This document shows positions 28,595-37,100 of a DNA stretch of 64,000 bases, piece by piece. Source of the DNA: JACVRW01 sp963808545 (GTDB taxonomy: Bacteria > Actinomycetota > Thermoleophilia > Solirubrobacterales > Thermoleophilaceae); contig CAWEGB010000010.1 of NCBI GenBank assembly GCA_963808545.1, positions 1-64,000 of the forward strand, written 5' to 3'. Numbering within the stretch: position 1 is the first letter of the stretch; every line of letters starts with the position of its first letter. The notes under the pieces were generated by a model. The model did not search any database and was not told where the DNA came from. It was given only the letters and a program-made list of their open reading frames with translations. Both the position numbers and the translations under genes were made by a program.

Positions 28595-29588
28595 TCAGTA
28601 GTCGGACAGGATCCGGCGCACGTCTTCCTTCGAGATCTCCGACTGGTGGCTGCCGATTCCCAGCTTCAGCCGCAGCCGCGACAGGCGCTCGGCCACCGAG
28701 AACGCGCTCGAGTCGAGCAGGCGCTGCAGCAGCAGCCGCTGCCGCTGGATGCGTGCGCGCTCCTTGCCCAGCTCCGACATCTGGAGCATGGAGGTGGCGA
28801 GGTGGGCCACGCGGTTGCTCTCGAGACGCTCGAGCATCGGGTTGCGGTCCTACGGCTCTAGCATCTCGGCCACCGCGGCGGCCCAGGGAGCGTCGACGTG
28901 CCACACCACGCCCAGCCCGTAGAACGCGGGCACGACCGCCAGCTGCAGGCCCTCGCGAGCCTCCACGAAGTCCTCCACCGCCGTCAGCACGCCGTTGCGG
29001 GGGCCGCCCTCGCGCGCCGCGGGCGAGCGGTAGGGCAGACCGCCTTCGCGCACGCCTTCGATTCCCGGGAACAAGCCCGCCCCCTCCTCATAGGGCTGGC
29101 GATACTCCTGCGGGAATCAGCTCGGGGTCGTAGTAGTCGTCGCGGCGGGCGTGGGGCCAGCACACGTCGTGGAACATGAGCAGGGGGAGCTCTGCTCCAT
29201 CGGCCCTCGCGGCGATCAGCTCGAGCTCCTGGGAGACGGTCCAGTAGTTGTGATCGCCGTCGATGATCATCACGTCGGGCATGGCGATGTGCTTGAGCGC
29301 CTCGAGGCTCGTCTCACGAACCAGGTCGAGCTCGGCGTTCTCCTCGCTCAGCTGGACGAGCTCCTTCTGCGGGAACGGGTCGACGGCGCTCACCTGTGCG
29401 TTCGCGCCCTTGGCCCACTGCAGCAACAGCCCGGTGAGGTCACCCGCGTAGGCGCCCACCTCCACGATGGACCGCGCCGAGACGACATCCAGGCAGGGAA
29501 TCATCACTTCGGCGACGTTCACCAGGGACGCGCCCCAGTGGCCGGGATCGTTGGCGTACGGTTCGATTTTCAGGCTGAGCTGTTCCAC
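28595..29588 (-). pseudogene. SAM methyltransferase-like protein with a frameshift and an in-frame TAG
   Basis: A Methyltransf_24-like protein: VEVGAYAGDLTGLLLQWAKG (SAM site), SAVDPFPQKELVQL, MIIDGDHNYWTVSQEL and PLLMFHDVCWPHARRDDYYDPE. A base shift near 29115 is needed to continue into QEYRQPYEEGAGLFPGI and FVEAREGLQLAVVPAFYGLG. Then TAG (28852-28850) interrupts MLEP-stop-DRNPMLERLE, after which a coiled tail continues in the same frame to 28595. TAG for TAC (Tyr) would be a single substitution. GTG 29588 lies 20 bp after the previous methyltransferase stop. Intact ancestor about 330 residues. Confidence 0.6.
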
Positions 29589-29608
29589 GGCGTCCGGCAG
29601 TGTAGTGC

Positions 29609-30616
29609 TCAGCGCCGCCTGAGGGTGATCATCATTTGGTGGAGGTCTCCGACCAGCAGGTCGACCTCGAGCAGCTCGAACATGTCGCGACCAGCGCTCG
29701 CGTATGTACGGGAGCGTGATGACCGCCTCGCCGTAGCTCATCTCACCGCCGTCGTACTGAGGGTGCTTGTCCACCGGATGGGGCACGAAGAGGTAGCGCG
29801 GTTTACGCAACTCGGTCAGGTAGCCGGGTCCAAGGGACGCCAAGGTGGGGTGCATCGCCGGCGAGAGGCTGAGGTATTCCGGCGGCCGCACGGTCACCAC
29901 GAGAACGCCGCCGGGCGCCATGGCCGCGTGGAGCGCTCGCAGGCAGCTGTCGTGGGCGGCCTCGGAGATGTGGGTGAAGACCGAGAAGGAGAAGACCAGG
30001 TCGAAGGGCCCGTCGAAGGGCAGGCGCTCGGGGAGGAAGTCGGTGCGACCGAATCGGGCCGGCACGCCGTGCTCTCGGCAGAGCTCGAGAATCGGCTCCG
30101 ACGGGTCGCACCCGTAGAGGTTTCCTGGCGCGACGTCGCGGCTGAGAAAGCGGGTCAGCCGGCCCCACCCGCAGCCGAAGTCGAGCACGCGCGCGCTGTG
30201 CAGCAGGCGGGTCGAATGCTGCCCGAAACGAGCAAGCAGCTTCGTGTAGAACGCGCTGCTCTGGCTGGCCAGCGCGGCTCCGCTGGCCCCGTTCCAGATC
30301 TGCTGCAGCCCTGGCTCCGGCACGTCCGGAAGCACCCGGCGGATGTTCGGGAAGACCTCGTACTCCTGGGTCAGCAGCAGCGCCCAGAGGTCGTCGTCCA
30401 GCTCCCGGAAGAGCTCGAGCTTCTCCGGCCCACCACCTGCGCAGGTCTGGTCGAGGGGTTCCAGCAGATCCCGGAACTGTTCGAGCCACGAGTCGTAGGC
30501 GCCCGGTGTGAAGCTCTCGGGCAGCGTGGGACCCGGCCGACGCGCCGACCGCCCGATCCGGCCCCAACGCCTCAGGGAGCCGAGGCCGCGCCTGCCTTGG
30601 TCCCGTGCAATGACAT
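29609..30616 (-). CDS. SAM-dependent methyltransferase, two frame breaks
   Basis: The core ORF is long and clear: LWALLLTQEYEVFPNIRRVL, LQQIWNGASGAAL, RVLDFGCGWGRLTRFLSRD (SAM site), YGCDPSEPILELCREHG, FSFSVFTHISEAAHDSCL, APGGVLVVTVRPPEYLSL and DGGEMSYGEAVITLPYIRE. A break near 29690 shifts the end (DMFELLEVDLLVGDLHQMM) to another frame stopping at 29609. Upstream, the main frame has no start codon before a stop at about 30640; ATG 30616 (MSLHGTKAG) would fit with one more base shift near 30580 and sits 16 nt after a -10-like TAGCAT. A degraded copy of this gene lies at 40183-41240. Confidence 0.68.
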
Positions 30617-30632
30617 CGGTGAGCGACCGGCG

Positions 30633-30642
30633 ATGCTATACG
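30633..30642. promoter_or_regulatory. Back-to-back -10-like elements between divergent genes
   Basis: TAGCAT on the minus strand (30638-30633) points to the methyltransferase start at 30616. TATACG on the plus strand (30637-30642) points to ATG 30653. The gap between the two starts is only 36 bp. Confidence 0.35.
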
Positions 30643-30652
30643 TCGCCCCCTG

Positions 30653-31372
30653 ATGCCGGACCTGGCCGACGTGGTGATCCTCTGCGGGGGACGTGGAACC
30701 CGCCTGCAGGAGCAGAGCCCCTCCATCCCCAAGCCCCTGGTGGAGATCGGCGGTGAGCCGATCCTCTGGCACGTGATCCGGATCTACGCCGCCCAGGGCC
30801 TCGCCAGCTTCATCCTCTGCACCGGCTTCAAGGGCGAGCTGATCGAGGCGGCGGTCGACTCGCACGAGTGGCCCCGCGGCGTGACCGTCACCTGCGTGGA
30901 CACCGGCCTCGACACCCCGACGGGAGGACGCATCCGGCAAGCGGGAGCGATGCTCGAGGGACGTTCGTTCTGCGCCACCTACGCGGACGGCGTGGCCGAC
31001 ATCGACCTCCAGCGCCTGCGCCGTTTCCACCGTGCTCACGGCGGGCTGGCCACGATGACGGTGGTGCGGCCCCACCTTCCGTTCGGCGTCGCCGAGCTCA
31101 ACGGCGACGACCGGGTGCGTGGCTTCCGGGAGAAGCCACGGACGGCAGGCTGGGTGAACGGCGGCTTCTTCTGCTTCGAAGCCGAGGCGCTCGAGTATCT
31201 GAACGCCGACTCGGTGCTCGAGCGGGAGCCGCTGGAGCGGCTGGCGGCCGACGGCCAACTCCACGCCTTCCGCCACGAGGGCTTCTGGGACTGCATGGAC
31301 ACCTACAAGGACGCCGCGCTGCTCAACGACCTCTGGGCGCGCGGCGAGGCGCCGTGGAGGGTGTGGACGTGA
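30653..31372 (+). CDS. rfbF: Glucose-1-phosphate cytidylyltransferase
   Basis: 239 residues. It joins CTP and glucose 1-phosphate to CDP-glucose, the precursor of CDP-3,6-dideoxyhexoses and related sugars. LCGGRGTRLQEQSPSIPKPL is the nucleotidyl-transfer signature with the key Arg and Lys; FCATYADGVADID is the metal site and GWVNGGFFCFEAEAL the product-side motif, all characteristic of RfbF. The usual partner, CDP-glucose 4,6-dehydratase (rfbG), is not in the window. GTGA overlap with the following methyltransferase suggests the pair builds a methylated CDP-derived sugar. Confidence 0.85.
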   Translation: MPDLADVVILCGGRGTRLQEQSPSIPKPLVEIGGEPILWHVIRIYAAQGLASFILCTGFKGELIEAAVDSHEWPRGVTVTCVDTGLDTPTGGRIRQAGAMLEGRSFCATYADGVADIDLQRLRRFHRAHGGLATMTVVRPHLPFGVAELNGDDRVRGFREKPRTAGWVNGGFFCFEAEALEYLNADSVLEREPLERLAADGQLHAFRHEGFWDCMDTYKDAALLNDLWARGEAPWRVWT

Positions 31373-32274
31373 GCGCTCCGCTTCCGCCGGTCGAGCTGGC
31401 CGCGCGTGTGGGCCCTGGCATCGGCGCGAACACCTTCGCTGCTTATCTCAACGAGGGCGCCGCGGTCCGCGGGCGCATCGAGGAGCTCCTGCCCGCGGAC
31501 TGGAGCTTCGAGGGCAAGCGGATACTCGACTTCGGCTGTGGCTCCGCCCGGGTGCTGCGTCACTTCTTGGACGAGGCCGGCCACGCTGAGCTCTGGGGCT
31601 GTGACATCGACGGCCCGAGCATCGAGTGGATCGAGGCCAACCTGAGCCCGCCGCTGCGCTGCTTCCAGAACGGCTACACCCCGCCGCTCGACCTGCCGGA
31701 CGCCACGATGGATCTCGTCTGGGCCACCTCCGTGTTCACTCACATCGGCGACCTGTGGGCGGACTGGCTGCTCGAGCTGCACCGGATCCTGGCTGCCGAC
31801 GGTCTCCTGATCGCGAGCTTCCTGGGAGCGGGCATGTGGGAGGCGCGCGTCCGGGAGCCCTACCTAGAGGACGAGGTGGGCATGACGATCGTCGGCCATT
31901 GGAAGGGCCCGGATGCCGATGTCCTGCATTCGGAGTGGTGGCTGCGTGAGCATTGGGGGCGCGCCTTCGACGTGCTGGAGGTGGCTCGCCCCACACCTGG
32001 CGTAGACGGGTCGGCGCCCGCGGCCCACAGTCATATCGTCCTGAGGAAGCGCGAGGGCCGGTTCACGGCGGAGCAGCTGCAGCGCGTCGATCCCCGGGAG
32101 GCCCGTGAGCTTGCGGCGCTGCAGACGAATCTCAGGGTGCAGCGCTACGAGATCGCGGCGCTGACGGCGGACATCTCGCTGTCGGCCATGGCCAAGTCAC
32201 GCGCACGCGACGCGTTCCGCGCCTCGCGCTGGGCCGAGCCCGCCCGCCGGCTGCGGCGGCGCCTGCGTGGCTGA
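31369..32274 (+). CDS. SAM-dependent methyltransferase, SVFTH family
   Basis: 301 residues from GTG 31369. ADWSFEGKRILDFGCGSARV is the SAM site, ELWGCDIDGPSIEWIE motif II, LVWATSVFTHIGDLW the post-motif, and LHRILAADGLLIASFLG motif III. It is a clear paralogue of the protein at 32286-33179 (both have DWSFEG, LRHFLDEAG, ELWG, SVFTH, DWWV/EWWL) and a more distant relative of the one at 29609-30616. The last 70 residues are helical and Arg-rich. Coupled to the cytidylyltransferase by a GTGA overlap. Confidence 0.83.
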   Translation: MSAPLPPVELAARVGPGIGANTFAAYLNEGAAVRGRIEELLPADWSFEGKRILDFGCGSARVLRHFLDEAGHAELWGCDIDGPSIEWIEANLSPPLRCFQNGYTPPLDLPDATMDLVWATSVFTHIGDLWADWLLELHRILAADGLLIASFLGAGMWEARVREPYLEDEVGMTIVGHWKGPDADVLHSEWWLREHWGRAFDVLEVARPTPGVDGSAPAAHSHIVLRKREGRFTAEQLQRVDPREARELAALQTNLRVQRYEIAALTADISLSAMAKSRARDAFRASRWAEPARRLRRRLRG

Positions 32275-32285
32275 CGCCGCCTGGC

Positions 32286-33179
32286 TCAGCTCGACCGGCG
32301 TCGCCTGAAGGAGCGCGCCGCCTGCAGGCCGGCGCGCAGCGGCGCGGTCAGCTGCCAGCTGCGTGACGTCTCGTAGAAGCTGCGCTGCCGGATGAGCTCC
32401 GCGGCGTGGTCGCGGCGCAGCTGGAGCAGGTTGTGGCGCAGGGCGGCGAACTCGCGCGGCTCGCCCGCCTCGGGTCGCTCGACCTCCTCCACCGTCAGCT
32501 CGACGTCGCGCTTGCGCAGCAGCGCCCAGCTCTGGCCGTGGATCATCGGCTCAACGCGCACGATCTCGAAGAGCCGGCCCCAGTGGGCGCTCACCCACCA
32601 GTCGGACATGAGGACCATGGGGCCGCCGATGTCCCAGTCCTGGTCGTGGCGCAACGCATTCATGCCCACGCGGTCCTCGTCCCAGGGCTCCCCGATCAGC
32701 TCCTCGGACGTCCAGCGGCCCATGTACGTGGCGACCAGCAGCCCCTCCGGCTTCAGCAGCCGGTGCAGCTCGAGCAGCCAGGGAATCGACGAATCGGTGA
32801 GGTGCGTGAACACCGACAGGGCCCAGATCAGGTCGAAGCTCGCCGGCTCGAGCCCCAGCGGCGGCGCCTCGCCCGACAGCTGGACGTGCAGCGGGGGGCA
32901 CGGCGTCCGGTCGAGCCACTCGATGCTGCGCGAGTCGAGGTCGGCTCCCCACAGCTCGCCCTGCCCGGCCTCGTCGAGGAAGTGACGAAGCGTGCGCCCG
33001 GCACCGCAGCCGAAGTCCAGCACGCGCCGGCCCTCGAACGACCAGTCGTCGGGCAGCAGGCTCAGCAGCGCGCGGCGCGCCTCCGCGCCGTGCTGGTCGT
33101 AGATCACGTAGGGCTCGTCGCTGCCGTCGAGCGAGCACACGCGGTTCGCGAGCTCGGGAGGCGGAAAGGGCGCTCTCAC
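32286..33179 (-). CDS. SAM-dependent methyltransferase, SVFTH family
   Basis: 297 residues from GTG 33179. DDWSFEGRRVLDFGCGAGRT, ELWGADLDSRSIEWLDR and IWALSVFTHLTDSSIPW mark the SAM domain. Paralogue of the convergent gene at 31369-32274; only 11 bp separate their stops. The C-terminal tail ends with SRSWQLTAPLRAGLQ, the same short motif seen at the end of the StrF-like protein. Translationally coupled (GTGA) to the flippase gene upstream. Confidence 0.83.
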   Translation of the reverse strand: MRAPFPPPELANRVCSLDGSDEPYVIYDQHGAEARRALLSLLPDDWSFEGRRVLDFGCGAGRTLRHFLDEAGQGELWGADLDSRSIEWLDRTPCPPLHVQLSGEAPPLGLEPASFDLIWALSVFTHLTDSSIPWLLELHRLLKPEGLLVATYMGRWTSEELIGEPWDEDRVGMNALRHDQDWDIGGPMVLMSDWWVSAHWGRLFEIVRVEPMIHGQSWALLRKRDVELTVEEVERPEAGEPREFAALRHNLLQLRRDHAAELIRQRSFYETSRSWQLTAPLRAGLQAARSFRRRRSS

Positions 33180-34508
33180 GTCGTCGGCTCGGCGATCGCC
33201 GCGGCAACGGAGCCGGCGGGAGCCGGTCGCGCCAGCGCCAGGAACAGCACCACGGCGGCGCACACGGCCTGCACGGCCAACAGGGCCATGGCCACGCGGG
33301 TCAGATCGTCGCCCACCGCCACCAGGGCCAGCACCTCCGCCACCACGCCCGCGGCCAGGATCCAGATGAAGCGGTACTGGCGCAGCGCCAGCAGATACTG
33401 CACGGCCAGGTAGGTGCAGGCGAGGAGCACCATCGCCAGGCCGAGCCAGGGCAGCGCGTCGGACGCCAGCGTCAGGTCCTCGCCGAAGACCGCCTCGAGC
33501 AGGGGCTTGCCCGCCGCGACGTAGATCAGCACCATGGGAACTCCGCCGGCCACGATCAGGCCCAGGCAGCGGACCAGGATGGAGCGCGCGTCCTCGCCGG
33601 TCTTCACGCGGCGCGCCGCCTCCGGAACGAGGTACATGCCGAGACCCACCGCGATCCAGATGATCGCCTTCGCGGCCACGGCGGCCACGGCGTAGGAGCC
33701 GGCGGCATCGCCCGACACCTCGTGCTTGACCACGATCACGTGGAGCTCCTGGATGGCGAGCAGCAGGGTCAGAGCGATCACCGGGGCCCGCGCGCCTACG
33801 AGCAGCTCGCGCAGCGGCGATTCGGCGGCCGACTCGGGGTCGGCGGGAGGCAGCTCGCGGCCGAGCGGCACGAGCAGAACGAGCGCCATGGCCGCGAAGG
33901 CGAGGGCGGCGCCCAGGAAGGCGCCGGTCACGTCGAGCCCTACGCCCACCAGCAGCAGACCGAAGATGATCCGTGACGTGGCCTCGCCGACGATCGAGAA
34001 GGCGACGGCGCGGTAGCGCTGAAAGCCCTGCAGCACGCCGCGCTCGACGCACACGATCACCCACAACATGGCGGTCAGCGGGACCGCGGCAGCGCCCCAC
34101 ACGTCGTCGACGTTGATGATCGTCCCGATCACCGAACGGAGGGGAATGGCGGCCAGGGCCACCACCACGGTGGCGATGGCCAGCCGCACCAGCCAGCTGC
34201 GCACGCCGGCGCCCACGTTCGGGACGCCCTCGGCGAGCTCTCCGCTCACCTCTCGGGCCACGGCGATCTGCAGCGCCGAGCCCGGGCACCATGAGGATGA
34301 TGTAGGCCGACACCAGCACCGCCAGCGAGCCGTAGCCGGTGGCGCCGAGGATGCGCGCGAAGATGACCGTGAAGACGAGCGCCAGGACGTTCTGAGCGAT
34401 CACGGCGGCGCCGAGGCCGGCCGCCCGGCCGGTGTCGGATCGGGTGAGGTCCGCCAGCAGCGCCCGCAGGCCGCTTGACCGGCGGCTTGAGATGCCCGGC
34501 GCGCGCAC
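33176..34508 (-). CDS. Polysaccharide flippase (Wzx/MATE-like), frameshifted
   Basis: About 443 residues with 12 or more membrane segments, of the MOP superfamily. The N-terminus has GAAVIAQNVLALVFTVIFAR and GATGYGSLAVLVSAYI, typical of Wzx/RfbX; later spans include IAVGLGMYLVPEAARRVKTG. A one-base break near 34280 (IILMVPG to SALQIAVAREVSGEL) separates the first 75 residues. GTG 34508 lies 6 nt after a TAGTCT -10 element. It should flip lipid-linked oligosaccharides outward. Its presence next to a Wzm/Wzt exporter suggests two export routes in one locus. Confidence 0.8.
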
Positions 34509-34514
34509 GGCGCC

Positions 34515-34560
34515 AGACTACCCCCGAGCCTTCGTTTTCGACGCCGCGCGGAATTAGCAT
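34515..34560. promoter_or_regulatory. Divergent promoter region, flippase / sulfatase operon
   Basis: Minus strand: TAGTCT (34520-34515) ends 6 nt before GTG 34508, so leaderless. Plus strand: TAGCAT (34555-34560) precedes a GGGAGG ribosome site (34572-34577) and TTG 34584. The stretch between is less GC-rich. Confidence 0.45.
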
Positions 34561-34583
34561 CGCCGCGGCGTGGGAGGTCTGCT

Positions 34584-37100
34584 TTGACCCCGCCCGGCGC
34601 CGCGGGGACTGAGGCGCCGGCAGAATCGAGTTCCCCTAAGCGCGCGATCATCCGCGAGCTGGCCGTCGCCTGGCTGCATCTGGCCGTGCTGTGGATGTTC
34701 GCCTTCGCTCGCCCTCTGTTCCAGGTGCTCGAGGACAGCCCGGCGTTCTTCGTCGCACGTGGCAACACCGCCGTCGACATCGTTCTTCTCGCTCTGGGCG
34801 CGGCCTTCGTTCCGCCCACCCTGCTGGTGCTGTGCGAGGCCGTGCTGATCCCGCTGCGCGCCGCTCGTCGGGCGCTCCATCTGGTGTTCGTCGCCGTCCT
34901 GGTCGCCGCGATCGTGCTCCAGGCCCTCGACGGCCTCGGCGGCGGGCCGGCCCTACTGCTGATCGCGGCCGCGCTGGCGATCGGCGCCGGGGGCGCGTGG
35001 GCCTACGCCCGCACCCGCTTCGCACCGGCCGTACTCACGGTGTTGTCGCCCGTACCGGCCCTCCTGGTCGCGTACTTCCTGCTGCTGTCGCCCGTGTCGG
35101 ACCTCGTGCTGCCCGAGGACGTGGGGGCGGCGGGCGCGGGCGAGAGCCGCAGCTCCACCCCGGTGGTCTTCGTGGTCTTCGACGAGTTCTCGGGCGTCTC
35201 CCTCGCGGATGCGAGCGGGAAGGTGGACTCGTCGCGCTTTCCCAACCTCGCGGCGTTCTCCGGGGACTCCACCTGGTACCCGAACGCCACGACCGTCGCC
35301 GACGAGACCACCGCGGCCGTGCCGGCGCTGCTCTCCGGGCAACGCCCTGAGAAGGGCAAGCTGCCGATCGCGTCGGACCATCCGGTGAATCTGTTCACGG
35401 CGCTCGAGGACAGCCATTCCCTCAACGTCGTCGAGCCCGCCACCGACCTGTGTCCCGAGCGCCTGTGCTCACAGGCGCGACCGTCCCTGCGCAGCCGGCT
35501 GCGTGCCCTGGCCGACGACCTGAGCGTGGTCTCGGCGTACCAGTTGCTGCCGGCCGATCTCGAGGACGGGCTGCCCGAGGTCGATCGCACCTTCGCCGGG
35601 TTCCGCGAAGGTGGACGTGACGATGCTCCCGAGAGCGCGGGCATCCCGGCCGCCGGACTGGAGGATCGCCCGGGGCAGTTCGAGCAGTACATGCGGGGCA
35701 TCGACGGAGCCGCGTCCAAGCCACAGCTCGACTTCCTGCACCTTGCTCTTCCGCATTTCCCATGGCAGTACCTGCCCTCGGGCCAGTCCTACGACGTCGC
35801 CGGCCCCGACCCGCCCGGCCTGTCGAGCGAACACTGGTCACCCGACCCGTGGTTGAGCCGTCAGGGCTATCAGCGCTACCTCCTCCAGCTGGGCTATGTG
35901 GACAGGCTGCTCGGACGCCTGATCGCGCGGCTGCGCGCCGAAGGCCTCTACGACCGCTCGCTGATCGTCGTCACCGCCGACCACGGCATCAGCTTCCGGG
36001 CCGACCTCAACCGGCGGGTGGTGGTGCCCGGCAACGCCCCGGACATCGCCAACGTACCGCTGTTCGTCAAGCAGCCGGGCCAGGAATCCGGTCGCGTGGA
36101 CGAACGTCACGCGCGGACGATCGACCTCCTGCCGACCGTCGCGGAGGCGGTCGGCGTCCGGCTTGGCAGCGAGGTGGACGGGCGTGCGCTGGGACGGGCG
36201 GGTGCGAGCGAAGACCGGGTCAGGGTCAGCTCCTACACCGGCAATCCAGTCGAGCTGTCGTTCGGCGACTTCGTGCGCCGGCGCGATGCCGAGGTGGCGC
36301 GCCGGCTGCGGCTCTTCCCGGGCGACGGTTTCGATGGAGTATTCGCCTCCGCGCCGAGCGCGGGGCTGGTCGGCGAGCGCGTCGGTTCCGTTCCTGCCGG
36401 TGAACGGCCGAACTTCGGGGTGGAGCTCGATTTCCGCAGCGGGTTCGCGGCGTTCTCGCCCGCTTCCACGAGCGTCCCCGCGTTCGTGACGGGACGCGTG
36501 ACCGGAGCGGCCGACGCCGGTCAGCTGGTGGCGATCGCGGTCAACGGCCGCATCGCCGCCGTTACGAAGAGCTTTCGCGACGGAGCGGATATCCGCGTCG
36601 GGGCGATGATCTCCCCGCGGGTGCTTCGGACCGGCGCGAACCGGGTCGATGCGCTCGCTGTGACCGGCAGCGGCGCCGCGTTGCGCCTCGCCCGCGTGGG
36701 CAGCACCGGAGGCGAGGACGCTTCGTTGGTACGCGACGGGGGCGAGCTGGTGATGGTGCTCGGCGGAGATCGCATCCCGGTGAGACCTGGAGCAGCGGAT
36801 GGGTGGCTGGATGCCTCCTCCGCGGGCGACACGGCCACGATCAGCGGATGGGCTACGGACGCCCGGCATAGCCGCGCAGCGGACCGCGTCCTGCTGTTCG
36901 AGGACGGGCGCCTGGTCGAGGCCACGGCGCCGTCGGTGGTCAGAGCCGACGTGGCCAAGGAGTTCGAGAGCCTCGGGGTGGCCAAGTCGGGCTTTCGCTT
37001 CACGGGGGTCTCAGGCGGGAGCGAGGCCGTGAGGTCGGGTCAGCTCGTGGCGGTGGCGCTCGCCGGAGAGGGCGCCTCGGAGCTCAAGCTGCCTCGGTGA
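34584..37100 (+). CDS. Membrane-anchored sulfatase/phosphoglycerol-transferase-fold protein, copy 1
   Basis: 838 residues. Five N-terminal membrane spans (residues 25-170) precede an outside alkaline-phosphatase-superfamily domain (190-530). Metal-site residues are visible at D200-E201 (VFDEFSG) and in VTADHGISFR; the expected nucleophile is a Thr in TVADETTAAVPALLSG, as in LtaS-type transferases, not the Cys/Ser of true sulfatases. LALPHFPWQYLPSG supplies a His. The last 300 residues are beta-rich (VAIAVNGRIAAVTKSFRDG) and may bind glycan. TTG start with a good GGGAGG site 6 nt upstream. Transfer of a phospho-substituent to the wall polymer is inferred. Confidence 0.78.
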   Translation: MTPPGAAGTEAPAESSSPKRAIIRELAVAWLHLAVLWMFAFARPLFQVLEDSPAFFVARGNTAVDIVLLALGAAFVPPTLLVLCEAVLIPLRAARRALHLVFVAVLVAAIVLQALDGLGGGPALLLIAAALAIGAGGAWAYARTRFAPAVLTVLSPVPALLVAYFLLLSPVSDLVLPEDVGAAGAGESRSSTPVVFVVFDEFSGVSLADASGKVDSSRFPNLAAFSGDSTWYPNATTVADETTAAVPALLSGQRPEKGKLPIASDHPVNLFTALEDSHSLNVVEPATDLCPERLCSQARPSLRSRLRALADDLSVVSAYQLLPADLEDGLPEVDRTFAGFREGGRDDAPESAGIPAAGLEDRPGQFEQYMRGIDGAASKPQLDFLHLALPHFPWQYLPSGQSYDVAGPDPPGLSSEHWSPDPWLSRQGYQRYLLQLGYVDRLLGRLIARLRAEGLYDRSLIVVTADHGISFRADLNRRVVVPGNAPDIANVPLFVKQPGQESGRVDERHARTIDLLPTVAEAVGVRLGSEVDGRALGRAGASEDRVRVSSYTGNPVELSFGDFVRRRDAEVARRLRLFPGDGFDGVFASAPSAGLVGERVGSVPAGERPNFGVELDFRSGFAAFSPASTSVPAFVTGRVTGAADAGQLVAIAVNGRIAAVTKSFRDGADIRVGAMISPRVLRTGANRVDALAVTGSGAALRLARVGSTGGEDASLVRDGGELVMVLGGDRIPVRPGAADGWLDASSAGDTATISGWATDARHSRAADRVLLFEDGRLVEATAPSVVRADVAKEFESLGVAKSGFRFTGVSGGSEAVRSGQLVAVALAGEGASELKLPR

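Noticed and set aside
28850..28852. TAG read as pyrrolysine or a recoded stop
   Set aside because: TAG is used as a normal stop elsewhere (for example ugd, ahcY and secA), and no recoding signal is seen.
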